A stretch of 64,000 bases of DNA from Pseudomonas sp. S04 (GTDB lineage Bacteria; Pseudomonadota; Gammaproteobacteria; Pseudomonadales; Pseudomonadaceae), in the NCBI RefSeq assembly GCF_009834545.1, contig NZ_CP019427.1:827001-891000 (forward strand), read 5' to 3'. Shown piece by piece: positions 22,083-32,572 of this stretch. The first letter of the stretch is position 1. Every line of letters begins with the position of its first letter. The notes under the pieces are model-generated. The model had not been told where the DNA came from and made no database searches. It saw only the letters and a list, made by a program, of their open reading frames with translations. The translations under genes and the position numbers were made by a program.

Positions 22083-23536
22083 CAGCGATCCCCCTGTTTG
22101 CCCAGATGCTCGCGGGCCATGTCGTGCAGTGAGCGGGCGGCCGGTTTTGGCGCGCTGTGGTTTTGCGTCCAGGGGCCGAGGTTGTTCGGCGTGAGCGCGC
22201 GCAGGCGAGTGGCGAAGAAGCCGAACAACCGATACAGGGTCGGCGAGCTGTTGAGCCTGGCCCAGGCGTTCCAGATGAAACGCTCTTTGCGCGAGTACTT
22301 GCTGCCCTGGCCGCGCATGACTTGGTGCGGGGTGTCGGGTGCCTTGACGTTCTCTTCGCGCAGGCGGCGCAGCAGGGCCGGGATCGGGATTTTCACCGGG
22401 CACACTTCACCGCAGGCACCGCACAGGGAGGACGCGCTCGGGTGGTCGGGGACTTTCGCCAGGCCGACCATGTGCGGGGTGATGATCTTGCCGATCGGCC
22501 CAGGGTAGACCTCGCCATAGGCGTGGCCGCCGATGCGGGTGTAGACCGGGCAGTGGTTCATGCAGGCACCGCAGCGGATGCAGTTGAGGGTCTGGCGCAG
22601 TTCGCTGTCGGCGAAGGCCTGGCTGCGGCCGTTGTCCAGCAGCACCAGGTGCACTTGCTGCGGGCCGTCGAGCTCGTGGGCCTGGCGCGGACCGGAGATC
22701 ATGTTGACGTAGGTGGTGATCGGCTGGCCGAGGGCCGAGCGGGTCAGCAGCGACAGCAGCGGGACCACGTCGCGCAGGTTCTCGACGACTTTCTCGATCC
22801 CGGTGACGGCGATATGCACCGGCGGTACGGTGGTCGACATGCGGCCGTTGCCTTCGTTTTCCACCAGCAGCAGGGTGCCGGTTTCAGCCACGGCGAAATT
22901 GACGCCGGAGACGCCGATGTCGGCTTCGAAGAATTTCTGGCGCAAGACTTTGCGCCCGATCTGAATGAGTTGGTCAACGTCCTTGGTGTACTCCACGCCA
23001 AGTTTGTCGTGGAACAAGGACGCGACCTGACCGGCATTCTTGTGGATCGCCGGCATAATAATGTGTGAAGGCTTCTCGTGGTCGAGCTGGACGATGAACT
23101 CGCCCATGTCCGATTCCAGGCATTCAATGCCCTGTTCAGCGAGGACATGGTTCATCTCCATCTCTTCGCTGACCATCGATTTGCCCTTGATCACTTGCCG
23201 TGCCTCGTGAGCGCGGATGATCTTGAGGACGATGCCATTGGCCTCGTCCACCGTTTCCGCCCAGTGCACTGTCACACCGTTGCGGGTCAGGTTCTGTTCA
23301 AGTTGCTCGAGCAGGTCGGGCAGCTTGGATAACGCGCGGGCGCGGACAGCATTGCCCAGCGCGCGCAAATGTTCTCTTTCGTGGGCATCGCTGAAGGACG
23401 CTGCCCGTTTTGTCATCAGTGAATCCATCGCAGTGCGAAAGTTGTTTCGCAGTTGCTGGTCGTCCAAAGCCTTGTGAGCCCGGGCGCGAAAATCTTCGTC
23501 GACACTGACCGTCGGAATAATCGTGGAAGTGCTCAT
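22082..23536 (-). CDS. lutB: L-lactate dehydrogenase iron-sulfur subunit LutB/LldB
   Basis: A 484-aa protein with an N-terminal LUD-type domain followed by two ferredoxin-like cysteine clusters (CIRCGACMNHCPVY and LCGACGEVCPVKIP). These should carry two 4Fe-4S centres that move electrons from L-lactate toward the quinone pool. The ATG at 23536 has GGAGG with good spacing and overlaps the lutA stop by 4 bases. An extended frame to 23758 runs through lutA and is rejected. Confidence 0.92.
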   Translation of the reverse strand: MSTSTIIPTVSVDEDFRARAHKALDDQQLRNNFRTAMDSLMTKRAASFSDAHEREHLRALGNAVRARALSKLPDLLEQLEQNLTRNGVTVHWAETVDEANGIVLKIIRAHEARQVIKGKSMVSEEMEMNHVLAEQGIECLESDMGEFIVQLDHEKPSHIIMPAIHKNAGQVASLFHDKLGVEYTKDVDQLIQIGRKVLRQKFFEADIGVSGVNFAVAETGTLLLVENEGNGRMSTTVPPVHIAVTGIEKVVENLRDVVPLLSLLTRSALGQPITTYVNMISGPRQAHELDGPQQVHLVLLDNGRSQAFADSELRQTLNCIRCGACMNHCPVYTRIGGHAYGEVYPGPIGKIITPHMVGLAKVPDHPSASSLCGACGEVCPVKIPIPALLRRLREENVKAPDTPHQVMRGQGSKYSRKERFIWNAWARLNSSPTLYRLFGFFATRLRALTPNNLGPWTQNHSAPKPAARSLHDMAREHLGKQGDR

Positions 23537-24357
23537 CGGGCACCTCCGGTTCGCTGCCAGAGGAAGCTGGCCAAGTGTTGGCCGCGCAACGCTGCCTGCT
23601 GTTTCTCGAGCGAGCCGTTGATGTTCATCAAGCAACCGCAGTCGGCACTGAGTACCTGGTGGGCGCCGGATTCCTTCAACGACCGGGTCTTGTCCGCCAC
23701 CATCGCGCCGGAAATGTCTGGCATACGGACGCTGAACGTCCCGCCAAAGCCACAACATTCACTCTCGTGATCGTGGTTGACCCGTTCCACGTTGCTCAGT
23801 TGCGCCAACAACTCGCGACCGTGCAGGTGGGTATTCATCTCGCGGCGTGCCGAGCACGACGTGTGCAGGGCCACTTTGACCGGTGTGCCGCTGTCCTTGA
23901 GCTGCACCTTGCAGACAAACAGCAGGAACTCGGCCAATTCATACGTGCGGGCGGCGAGCGCCTGGACTTGCAGCAAAGTGTCCGGCTCGTCCTTGAACAA
24001 GTCGGCGTAGTGTTCGCGCAGCATGCCGGCGCAGGAACCCGACGGCACCACCACCGGATAATCCCCGGCAAACAACGCCAGTTGCGAGCGCGCCACGGTC
24101 CGTGCCTGCTCGGTGTAACCCGAGGTGTAGGCCGGTTGTCCGCAGCAGCTTTGGCCTTGCGGGTACTCCACGCGAATGCCTTCGCGCTCCAGCAGGTGAA
24201 TCGCGTCCATCCCGGCTTCGGGATAGAACAGGTCGACCACGCACGTGCCGAACAGGTAGACCCGCGGCGGTTTTACGCTGGGGTACTGGCGCGGTTCAGG
24301 CAGTGGCGGGGCAACCCGCGTCGCGTTCGGCACGGCGTTGTAGAAAAGCTCGCTCAT
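23533..24357 (-). CDS. lutA: L-lactate dehydrogenase subunit LutA/LldA
   Basis: A 274-aa protein with two CCG domains (SCCGQPAY and ECCGFGG), the fold seen in heterodisulfide-reductase-like and LutA/LldE proteins. It forms the L-lactate-oxidising complex with LutB and LutC. The ATG at 24357 has GGAG nine bases upstream; a start at 24420 has none. It begins 142 bases after lldP and overlaps lutB by 4 bases. Confidence 0.9.
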   Translation of the reverse strand: MSELFYNAVPNATRVAPPLPEPRQYPSVKPPRVYLFGTCVVDLFYPEAGMDAIHLLEREGIRVEYPQGQSCCGQPAYTSGYTEQARTVARSQLALFAGDYPVVVPSGSCAGMLREHYADLFKDEPDTLLQVQALAARTYELAEFLLFVCKVQLKDSGTPVKVALHTSCSARREMNTHLHGRELLAQLSNVERVNHDHESECCGFGGTFSVRMPDISGAMVADKTRSLKESGAHQVLSADCGCLMNINGSLEKQQAALRGQHLASFLWQRTGGAR

Positions 24358-24499
24358 CAGGCGTGTCTCCGGGTGGTCCCGGTTATCCGTCCGCTGCGGT
24401 TGCTGACTGTAAAGCGACAAGCTTTCAGCAACCTTGCAGACCGGGTTGTGAGTTGCAGACGCCGCAGGCGGGCCACGGCGTCGGTTCTTTCGCTGTTGT

Positions 24500-26194
24500 T
24501 TAGTGCACCAGCATGCCAGTGAACCAATAGGCCTGGGCCAGTGTGATCAGGCCGACAATGGTTGCAAAGAATAGGCTGTGCTTGAGGGTGAAGCGGAACA
24601 GATCCGATTCCTTGCCCACCAGGCCGGTCGCGGCGCAGGCCACGGCGATCGATTGTGGCGAGATCATTTTGCCGGTTACGCCGCCGCTGGTGTTGGCGGC
24701 CACGAGCAAGGTGTCGCTGACGCCGATCTGGTGCGCGGTGGTCGCTTGCAGCGAACTGAACAGGGCATTGGAGGAGGTGTCCGAGCCGGTCAGGAACACG
24801 CCCAGCCAGCCGAGGAACGGCGAGAAGAACGGGAACGCCGCGCCGGTGCCTGCCAGGACCAGGGCCATGGTCGACGACATGCCCGAGTAGTTGGTGACGA
24901 AGGCAAACGCCAGCACCATGCCGATCGAAAGAATCGGCCAGCGCAGTTCGTAGAAGGTCTCTTTCAAAGTGGTCAGACCAGTTTTGAAATTGATCTTAAG
25001 CACCCACATCGAGATCAGTGCGGAGAAGAAAATCGCCGTGCCGGTCGCCGAAATCGGGTCCAGCTTGAACACCGCAGGAATGGCCGTCGGGTTGGTGACG
25101 ATCGGGGCGACCTTGACCACCATCTGGTCCAGGTGCGGGATGGCGAAGTTGAACACCCAGCTGTACATCGAGCCGCCAGCGGCAAACATCGCCTTGAAGG
25201 GCTTGAGGGTCCAGATGGTCACCAGCACGGTGAGGATCAGGAACGGCGACCAGGCCTTGATGATTTCACCCAGGCTGTAGGGCGAAGCCACGCTGCTGCG
25301 TTTGAGCCCGAAACCACCGACGCTGGCGGTGACTACGGCGTCCGAAGTGACACCGGCGATCTGCGCGCCAGCGGTACGTTTAGGCTGCCAGACCTTGAGG
25401 AACAGGGTCAGGGAAATCAGGCTGGCCAGGGCCGAGGTGATGTCCGGCAGTTCCGGGCCGATGAAGTTGGAGGTGAAGTACTGGGTGATGGCGAAGCTCA
25501 GGCCGGCCACCAGGGCGGCTGGCCAGGTTTCCCGCACGCCGCGCATGCCGTCCATCATGAACACCAGCCAGAACGGCACGAACAGCGACAGCAGCGGCAG
25601 CTGGCGGCCGGTCATGGCGCCGATCTTGAAGGCGTCGATGCCCGTCACCTGGCCGGCGACGATGATCGGGATGCCCAGCGCGCCAAACGCGACGGGTGCG
25701 GTGTTGGCAATCAGGCACAGGCCGGCGGCGTACAGCGGGTTGAAGCCAAGGCCTACCAGCAGGGCGGCGGTAATGGCCACCGGTGCACCGAAGCCCGCCG
25801 CGCCTTCGAGGAAAGCGCCGAAGCAGAAGCCGATCAGCAGCACTTGCAGGCGCTGGTCATCGGTAATCGACAGCACGGAGCTGCGGATCACTTCGAACTG
25901 GCCACTCTTGACCGTCAGTTTGTAGAGGAACACGGCGGCCACGATGATCCAGGCAATCGGCCACAGTCCGTAGGCAAAGCCATAACCGGCGGCGGCGAAG
26001 GCCATGTCGACCGGCATCTGGAAGGCGAAGATTGCCACCAGGATCGACAACGCCAGAGTGATGCTGCCGGCGACGTGTCCTTTGAGGCGGAACACGGCCA
26101 GGGCCAGGAAGAAAAATACGATGGGGATAACGGCCGCGAGCGCGGACAAGCCGAGACTGCCGAGCGGGCTGTAGAGCTGTTGCCAGGTTTGCAT
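24500..26194 (-). CDS. lldP: L-lactate permease
   Basis: A 564-aa integral membrane protein with about 12-14 hydrophobic segments, full length for the LctP/LldP family. [17 protein letters not shown] and the C-terminal [10 protein letters not shown] and [15 protein letters not shown] stretches are diagnostic. It imports lactate (and often glycolate) with protons across the inner membrane. It is the first gene of the leftward lactate operon, with the LldR-type operator about 50 bases upstream, and the divergent lldR beyond. Confidence 0.95.
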   Translation of the reverse strand: MQTWQQLYSPLGSLGLSALAAVIPIVFFFLALAVFRLKGHVAGSITLALSILVAIFAFQMPVDMAFAAAGYGFAYGLWPIAWIIVAAVFLYKLTVKSGQFEVIRSSVLSITDDQRLQVLLIGFCFGAFLEGAAGFGAPVAITAALLVGLGFNPLYAAGLCLIANTAPVAFGALGIPIIVAGQVTGIDAFKIGAMTGRQLPLLSLFVPFWLVFMMDGMRGVRETWPAALVAGLSFAITQYFTSNFIGPELPDITSALASLISLTLFLKVWQPKRTAGAQIAGVTSDAVVTASVGGFGLKRSSVASPYSLGEIIKAWSPFLILTVLVTIWTLKPFKAMFAAGGSMYSWVFNFAIPHLDQMVVKVAPIVTNPTAIPAVFKLDPISATGTAIFFSALISMWVLKINFKTGLTTLKETFYELRWPILSIGMVLAFAFVTNYSGMSSTMALVLAGTGAAFPFFSPFLGWLGVFLTGSDTSSNALFSSLQATTAHQIGVSDTLLVAANTSGGVTGKMISPQSIAVACAATGLVGKESDLFRFTLKHSLFFATIVGLITLAQAYWFTGMLVH

Positions 26195-26245
26195 ATGGGG
26201 TGGCCCCTAATTGTTGTTGGTCAGGCACTGAACGCGTACTTGGAT

Positions 26246-26262
26246 AATTGGTAAGACCAATT
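26246..26262. promoter_or_regulatory. Probable LldR operator
   Basis: AATTGGTAAGACCAATT is a perfect 7+3+7 inverted repeat in the lldP/lldR divergent region. It fits the TGGTNNNACCA core of FadR-subfamily GntR regulators. It lies 52 bases upstream of the lldP start, where a bound repressor would block transcription of the lactate operon until lactate binds. Confidence 0.8.
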
Positions 26263-26454
26263 TACAATCGCTGTGGGCTAGGTTAAAAGCCTTGTGGGTG
26301 GTGTGTCAATTTGCCGCCCTAAAACTTTTGTCGAATGAGCGGTGCAGGGGCCATCTGATCCGCTCGATCAAATGTGCTCTGGTAGGTGCTGGCGCGGCGT
26401 CAATAGGCCAGAATAGAGAGCCCGGCGAGCCGTCGGGATGGTGGAGAATGAGTT

Positions 26455-27222
26455 ATGGGGTTTGATCAGGTTCGTCAGCGCCGTTTGTCTGACGATATTG
26501 TCGAGCAGCTCGAAGGGATGATTCTCGAGGGCACGCTGAAGTCCGGGGAGCGGCTGCCGGCAGAGCGCGCTCTGGCTGAACAGTTTGGGGTGTCGCGGCC
26601 TTCGCTGCGCGAGGCGATCCAGAAATTGACAGCCAAGGGCTTGCTGGTCAGTCGCCAGGGTGGCGGCAATTATGTGGTCGAATCCCTGGGCTCGACCTTC
26701 AGCGATCCCCTGCTGCACCTGCTGGAGAGCAACCCCGAAGCCCAGCGTGACTTGCTGGAATTTCGTCACACCCTGGAAGCTTCATGCGCCTACTACGCGG
26801 CGTTGCGGGCGACTGAGGTCGACCGTCAGCGATTGACGGCGGCGTTCGATGAGTTGCAGGACTGCTACACCCGTCACGATGAAGTGAGCCGGGCGGAGGA
26901 GGGGGCTGCGGACGCCAGGTTTCACCTGGCGATTGCCGAGGCCAGCCACAACGCGGTGTTGCTGCACACCATTCGTGGGCTGTTCGATCTGCTCAAGCGC
27001 AACGTGGTGACCAACATCGGCGGTATGTACCAGCAACGCACGGAAACCCGCGACATGCTGATCACTCAGCACCGGGAGTTGTACCTGGCGATTATCGAAG
27101 GGCGCGCCGAACAGGCAAGAGAGGTCTCCAGTCGCCATATCCTGTATGTGCAGGAGGTGCTGGAAGAGGTGCGGCAGCAAGTGCAGCGCGAGGCCCGGGC
27201 GGAGCGGCGCAAGGGGATGTAG
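26455..27222 (+). CDS. lldR: Lactate-responsive GntR-family regulator (LldR/FadR type)
   Basis: A 255-aa regulator. The N-terminal winged helix (about 8-75) carries GERLPAERALAEQFGVSRPSLREAI-type signature, split here as GERLPAERALAEQFG and SRPSLREA. The C-terminal FCD ligand-binding domain has D/H metal residues, for example in DARFHLAIAEASHN. GGAG precedes the ATG. It is divergent from lldP-lutABC-dld with a matching palindrome between them, so it very likely represses the operon and responds to lactate. Confidence 0.92.
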   Translation: MGFDQVRQRRLSDDIVEQLEGMILEGTLKSGERLPAERALAEQFGVSRPSLREAIQKLTAKGLLVSRQGGGNYVVESLGSTFSDPLLHLLESNPEAQRDLLEFRHTLEASCAYYAALRATEVDRQRLTAAFDELQDCYTRHDEVSRAEEGAADARFHLAIAEASHNAVLLHTIRGLFDLLKRNVVTNIGGMYQQRTETRDMLITQHRELYLAIIEGRAEQAREVSSRHILYVQEVLEEVRQQVQREARAERRKGM

Positions 27223-27247
27223 CCAGAAGGGTTGGTGCGGCCTGCAT

Positions 27248-27313
27248 CATCGCGAGCAGGCTCGCTCCCACATTGACTTTGTGAACAACACAAGACAAAT
27301 GTGGGAGCGAGCT
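27248..27313. repeat. REPIN interrupted by the IS3-family element
   Basis: A complete REP arm (ATCGCGAGCAGGCTCGCTCC, from 27248) faces an inverted arm starting ATGTGGGAGCGAGCT (27299-27313). The second arm stops at the IS and resumes as GCCTGCTCGCGAT at 28562-28574. Removing the element and one 3-base copy restores the second arm as an exact inverse of the first. Confidence 0.85.
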
Positions 27314-27380
27314 TGAACTGGCCTAATGATTCTGGACACTTCAATCGGGCGCTATGATGGCGCCCAAATCTGAGGCGTCT

Positions 27381-28522
<1,142 letters not shown>

Positions 28523-28597
28523 AAAACCTAAACATGTGTCCAGAATTACTTGACCAGTTCAGCCTGCTCGCGATAGGGGGCACAAGCGTAAAGAAAA

Positions 28598-29080
28598 TTA
28601 GTCTTCCTTGCCCTTGTTGCGCACCGCACGCTGCAGCTCGCGGCCGGCATCACGTTCGCGCTCGGTATCGCGCTTGTCGTATTCCTTCTTGCCCTTGCCC
28701 AGAGCGATCTCGCACTTGACCATGTGCTTGCTCCAGTACCAGGACAGGCATACGCACGCATAGCCTTTTTGCTGCACGGCAGCTGCCAGCTTTTCCAGCT
28801 CGCGCCGGTTGAGCAGCAATTTGCGAGTGCGCACCGGGTCGGCAATGACATGGGTGCTGGCGGTCATCAGGGGCGTGATGTGGCTGCCGAGCAGCCAGGC
28901 CTCGCCATCCTTGAGCAGCACATAACTGTCGACCAGTTGCAGCTTGCTCGCCCGCAGACTTTTTACTTCCCAGCCGGCCAGGACCAGACCAGCCTCGAAC
29001 CGATGTTCGATGAAGTAATCGTGTCGCGCCTTTTTATTCTGCGCGATGGTCCCTGTTGGGTGTTTCTTCTGTTTAGCCAT
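28598..29080 (-). CDS. smpB: tmRNA-binding protein SmpB
   Basis: A 160-aa protein with the conserved OB-barrel core ([29 protein letters not shown]) and the basic C-terminal tail ([17 protein letters not shown]) that mimics an mRNA in trans-translation. It binds the tRNA-like domain of tmRNA (17557-17953) and delivers it to stalled ribosomes. It is convergent with the IS element and divergent from the symporter gene. Confidence 0.97.
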   Translation of the reverse strand: MAKQKKHPTGTIAQNKKARHDYFIEHRFEAGLVLAGWEVKSLRASKLQLVDSYVLLKDGEAWLLGSHITPLMTASTHVIADPVRTRKLLLNRRELEKLAAAVQQKGYACVCLSWYWSKHMVKCEIALGKGKKEYDKRDTERERDAGRELQRAVRNKGKED

Positions 29081-29197
29081 AGGGGCGGCATTATAGGCAG
29101 TTGCGCGCGAGTCGGCTACGGGGATCCTGCGTGCTTGAGCGCATTGAGTGAATCCCGGACAATGCGCCCTCTTTTTTAGTGGTTGGGCGTAGTGTCG

Positions 29198-30601
29198 ATG
29201 TCGTCAGACAAGGTTTCAGTCCACGGTAGTTGGGCGAGCCGTTGGGTATTCATACTCGCTGCAACCGGCTCGGCCGTGGGCCTGGGAAGCATCTGGAAAT
29301 TCCCCTACATGGTCGGCGTCTATGGCGGCGGTGCGTTTGTCCTGGTGTTCCTGGCGTGTATCGCGTTGATCGGCCTGCCGGTGATGCTGGCGGAAACCCT
29401 GATTGGCCGCCGAGCCCGGCAAAGTCCGGCGAACGCCTTGAAGGTGCTGGCGTTGGAGGCGGGGCATTCGGCGAAATGGTCCTGGGGGGCATTTGCCGGG
29501 ATGATCACGGCGTTGCTGATCCTGTCTTTTTATAGCGTGGTCGGTGGCTGGTCCCTGGATTACATCATCAGCATGGGCCGGGGGGATTTCCAGGGTGTGG
29601 CGGCCGATCAGGTCGGCGCCTACTTTGAGGGGGTGATCGCCAACCCGTGGCGCCTGACACTCTGGCATAGCCTGTTCATGCTGCTGTCGGCGGCGGTCAT
29701 TGCCAAGGGGGTGGTGGCGGGGCTGGAGCGCAGCCTGCGGATCATGATGCCGCTGCTGTTCGTGATGCTCCTGGTGTTGCTGGGCTACAGCATGACCACC
29801 GGGCATTTCATGGAGGGCGTGCATTTCATGTTCGACTTCGATTCGGCGAAAGTCCTTGGCGGCCTGTTGCCCGCCATGGGACATGCGTTCTTTTCCCTGA
29901 GCGTGGGCGTGGGCTCGATCATGATCTACGGTGCGTATATGCCCAAGGATTCGTCGATCTCCGGCACCGTGGTCGGGGTTGCCCTGCTGGACACCTTTGT
30001 TTCGCTGCTGGCCGGCCTGGCGTTGTTTCCGATTGTGTTTGCCGGCGGTTTGAACCCGAGTGAGGGGCCTGGGCTGATGTTTGTCAGCCTGCCTTTTGCC
30101 TTTGGTAATGTGGCGTTCGGCCAGGTGATGGGGGTGGTGTTTTTTGTCCTGGTGGCCATTGCCGCCTGGAGTTCGGCGATCTCGCTGCTTGAACCGATGG
30201 TCGCGTACCTGGTTGAGCGGACGAAAATTCGCCGGGGCTGGGTGACGTTCTGGCTGGCCTTCAGTTGCTGGTTTGTTGGCCTGGGGACGGTGTTTTCCTT
30301 CAATATCTGGAAGCAGGCCAAGTTTTTTGTGAACGACGGCGCCGGGTTTCACCTCTACCAATGGGGTGCGCACAGCGGCCTGGACTTCTTTGGCGTGATC
30401 GATTTCTTCACCTCGCGGATCATGTTGCCGCTCGGTGGATTGTGTTTTGTGGTGTTTGCGGGTTGGGTCATGAATCGGGGAGCGGTGCGCGACGAATTGT
30501 CGATCCGCAATCCGGCGCTGTTTGCCCTGACCTTGTTTTTGATGCGCTATGTGGCGCCCATCGGCATTCTTGTAGTGTTTGCCGCCCAGCTGTGGAAGTG
30601 A
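29198..30601 (+). CDS. Sodium-dependent transporter of the NSS/SNF family
   Basis: A 467-aa inner-membrane protein with about 11-12 hydrophobic segments. [10 protein letters not shown] in TM1 is the family signature of the sodium/substrate site. [17 protein letters not shown] is the conserved TM6 region. It should import an amino acid or related solute with sodium; the substrate cannot be read from sequence. The ATG at 29198 is preferred over an in-frame TTG at 29183, although neither has a strong Shine-Dalgarno. Confidence 0.9.
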   Translation: MSSDKVSVHGSWASRWVFILAATGSAVGLGSIWKFPYMVGVYGGGAFVLVFLACIALIGLPVMLAETLIGRRARQSPANALKVLALEAGHSAKWSWGAFAGMITALLILSFYSVVGGWSLDYIISMGRGDFQGVAADQVGAYFEGVIANPWRLTLWHSLFMLLSAAVIAKGVVAGLERSLRIMMPLLFVMLLVLLGYSMTTGHFMEGVHFMFDFDSAKVLGGLLPAMGHAFFSLSVGVGSIMIYGAYMPKDSSISGTVVGVALLDTFVSLLAGLALFPIVFAGGLNPSEGPGLMFVSLPFAFGNVAFGQVMGVVFFVLVAIAAWSSAISLLEPMVAYLVERTKIRRGWVTFWLAFSCWFVGLGTVFSFNIWKQAKFFVNDGAGFHLYQWGAHSGLDFFGVIDFFTSRIMLPLGGLCFVVFAGWVMNRGAVRDELSIRNPALFALTLFLMRYVAPIGILVVFAAQLWK

Positions 30602-30608
30602 CGCTGAC

Positions 30609-31043
30609 ATGACGACCCATATTCAACGTTCGGCCCTGTTGCCGTATCCGGCGCAAGCGCTTTATGACCTGGTCAATGACGTGGCGCGTTATCCGGAGTT
30701 CCTGCCCTGGTGTTCCGAGGCCAAGGTGATGGAAAGCTCCGCCGAGCATATGCGTGCCAGCGTCGGGGTGGCCAAGGGTGGGCTCAGCCAGCATTTTGTT
30801 ACGCGTAACACGCTGGTGCCTGGGCATTCGATCGAGATGAACCTTGAGGAAGGGCCTTTCACCCAGCTGCATGGTCTCTGGGTGTTCAAGCCCTTGGGCG
30901 AGAAGGCCTGCAAGATCAGCCTGGACCTGACGTTCGACTACGCCGGGCCGATTGTGCGGGCGACACTGGGGCCGCTGTTCAATCAGGCTGCCAATACCCT
31001 GGTGGATGCGTTCTGTCAGCGGGCCAAGCAACTGCATGGTTGA
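30609..31043 (+). CDS. ratA: Ribosome-association toxin / START-like protein RatA
   Basis: A 144-aa protein of the polyketide-cyclase/START (Coq10-like) family, with the characteristic YDLVNDVARYPEFLPWC near the N-terminus. In E. coli RatA (PasT) binds the 50S subunit and can block subunit joining; a ubiquinone-related role is also proposed. The ATG at 30609 fits the family start. It overlaps the downstream rnfH, the usual ratA-rnfH pair next to smpB. Confidence 0.9.
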   Translation: MTTHIQRSALLPYPAQALYDLVNDVARYPEFLPWCSEAKVMESSAEHMRASVGVAKGGLSQHFVTRNTLVPGHSIEMNLEEGPFTQLHGLWVFKPLGEKACKISLDLTFDYAGPIVRATLGPLFNQAANTLVDAFCQRAKQLHG

Positions 31044-31344
31044 GTCGATGATGGACGTCGAGGTGGTGTATGCCGCCGTTGATCGTCAGGTGTTGCTGGC
31101 GGTTCAGGTGCCTGCGGGGTGTAGTGTGCGTTCGGCACTGCAGTTGTCGGGGATAGCCGGGGAGTTTGCGGAGCTGGATCTGGCGAGTTGTGTTGTGGGT
31201 ATTTTTGGCAGGGTGGTGGTTGATCCTGAGCACTGCCTGGTTCGGGCGGGGGATCGGATTGAGATTTATCGGCCGTTGTTGGCTGATCCCAAGGAGGTTC
31301 GTCGGTTGCGGGCGGCTAAGGCGGCGCGGGCTAGGGGGGATTGA
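31036..31344 (+). CDS. rnfH: RnfH-family ubiquitin-like protein
   Basis: A 102-aa protein with the beta-grasp pattern of RnfH/PasI (VEVVYAAVDRQVLLAVQVP, GRVVVDPEHCLVRAGDRIEIYRPLLADPKEVRR). The ATG at 31036 overlaps the end of ratA by 8 bases; ATGs at 31048 and 31051 are alternatives. The family has been proposed as antitoxin to RatA, but that role is disputed. Confidence 0.88.
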   Translation: MVESMMDVEVVYAAVDRQVLLAVQVPAGCSVRSALQLSGIAGEFAELDLASCVVGIFGRVVVDPEHCLVRAGDRIEIYRPLLADPKEVRRLRAAKAARARGD

Positions 31345-31428
31345 GGTTTTTTTGGGGGGTATATTCGTTGTTGCGGTAACGGCCACCTAGGGCTTCGCCC
31401 TTACGGCGAGGCACTTTTGACACGCAAT

Positions 31429-31455
31429 AAAAAAGCCCGGCATGCCGGGCTTTTT
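31429..31455. terminator. Bidirectional terminator between rnfH and bamE
   Basis: AGCCCGGCATGCCGGGCT is a perfect palindromic stem flanked by A-run and T-run, serving the convergent rnfH (+) and bamE (-). Confidence 0.9.
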
Positions 31456-31471
31456 CTTATGTCGCATAATG

Positions 31472-31996
31472 TTACTGCGTGGTGTCCAACGGCTCAGGTG
31501 TTGGTACCGGTACGGTTTCTACGCCGTCGACGTCTTTCTGGATCTGGTCCAGTAGCGAGCCTGGCTTGACCGGCTTTTCTGGTTTTGGCTGTTCGACGTT
31601 TTCCACTGGGGCGGACACGCTGGTGCCGCTGTCCTTGCCCATCAGGGCTTCATCACGGCTTACGCCAGGCATGAAGTCGCCCGACAAGCTGACGAGTTGG
31701 TCGTCTGGATTGAAGATAACGCTGATGCGTTCCTGTTGGCGTTCACCGCCGCCAGGCTGCAGGCTGTACAGGTAATCCCAGCGATTGGCATGGAACGTGT
31801 CGGTCAGCAGAGGGTTGCCCATGATAAACCGTACTTGCCGACGGGTCATTCCCGGGCGTAACTGGTCTATCATGTCCTGCGTGACGACATTGCCCTGCTG
31901 GATGTCGATTTTGTAAACCCCGGGGAATGAACAACCGGCGAGTGCGAGCAGTCCCACGAAGGTGAAACTGGTTAGCAAGAGCTTGGTGTTTTGCAT
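31472..31996 (-). CDS. bamE: Outer-membrane assembly lipoprotein BamE (OmlA)
   Basis: A 174-aa lipoprotein: signal peptide with lipobox LALAGC, mature Cys at 22. The SmpA/OmlA domain follows ([36 protein letters not shown]), then a Pro-rich C-terminal extension typical of pseudomonads. It is part of the BAM complex that inserts beta-barrel proteins. Divergent from fur, as in P. aeruginosa omlA-fur. Confidence 0.95.
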   Translation of the reverse strand: MQNTKLLLTSFTFVGLLALAGCSFPGVYKIDIQQGNVVTQDMIDQLRPGMTRRQVRFIMGNPLLTDTFHANRWDYLYSLQPGGGERQQERISVIFNPDDQLVSLSGDFMPGVSRDEALMGKDSGTSVSAPVENVEQPKPEKPVKPGSLLDQIQKDVDGVETVPVPTPEPLDTTQ

Positions 31997-32093
31997 CGGT
32001 GGGCGACTTCCACTATCTTGGCTGGGACAACGTAAACGCCGATCATACCCGCATTAAGAGAAGCTGCGAAGCAGCATCGCGAGAAAGCTGACC

Positions 32094-32498
32094 ATGGTTG
32101 AAAATAGCGAACTACGCAAAGCCGGCCTTAAAGTGACCCTGCCACGGGTCAAAATTCTGCAAATGCTCGATTCCGCCGAGCAGCGTCACATGAGTGCCGA
32201 GGATGTCTACAAGGCACTGATGGAAGCTGGCGAGGATGTCGGTCTGGCCACGGTTTACCGTGTACTGACTCAATTCGAAGCCGCTGGTCTTGTGGTCCGT
32301 CATAACTTCGACGGCGGCCACGCGGTCTTCGAACTGGCTGACGGCGGTCACCACGACCATATGGTCAACGTGGATTCCGGTGAAGTGATCGAATTCTTCG
32401 ACGAAGAAATCGAAAAGCTTCAGAAGGCGATCGTCGAGAAGCACGGTTTCGAGTTGGTGGATCACAACTTGGTGCTGTACGTACGTACTAAAAAGTAA
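32094..32498 (+). CDS. fur: Ferric uptake regulator Fur
   Basis: A 134-aa metalloregulator with an N-terminal winged helix (VTLPRVKILQML, VGLATVYRVLTQFEAAGLV) and a metal-binding, dimerising C-terminus (HHDHMVNVD, FFDEEIEKLQ). With Fe(II) it represses siderophore and iron-uptake genes. No cysteine occurs anywhere, so the CxxC structural zinc site of many Fur proteins is absent. The ATG is preceded by GAGAAAGC. Monocistronic, with a hairpin after the stop. Confidence 0.97.
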   Translation: MVENSELRKAGLKVTLPRVKILQMLDSAEQRHMSAEDVYKALMEAGEDVGLATVYRVLTQFEAAGLVVRHNFDGGHAVFELADGGHHDHMVNVDSGEVIEFFDEEIEKLQKAIVEKHGFELVDHNLVLYVRTKK

Positions 32499-32531
32499 GC
32501 ATGTCGCGCGGACTCAGGTCCGTGAAACGAA

Positions 32532-32557
32532 CGAAGGCGACCCAAGGGTCGCCTTCG
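32532..32557. terminator. Hairpin between convergent fur and recN
   Basis: CGAAGGCGACCC / GGGTCGCCTTCG forms a perfect 12-bp stem with a 2-base loop. It lies 34 bases after fur and 16 bases after the recN stop. T-tracts are weak on both sides. Confidence 0.65.
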
Positions 32558-32572
32558 TGCTGTCTGGCCGAT

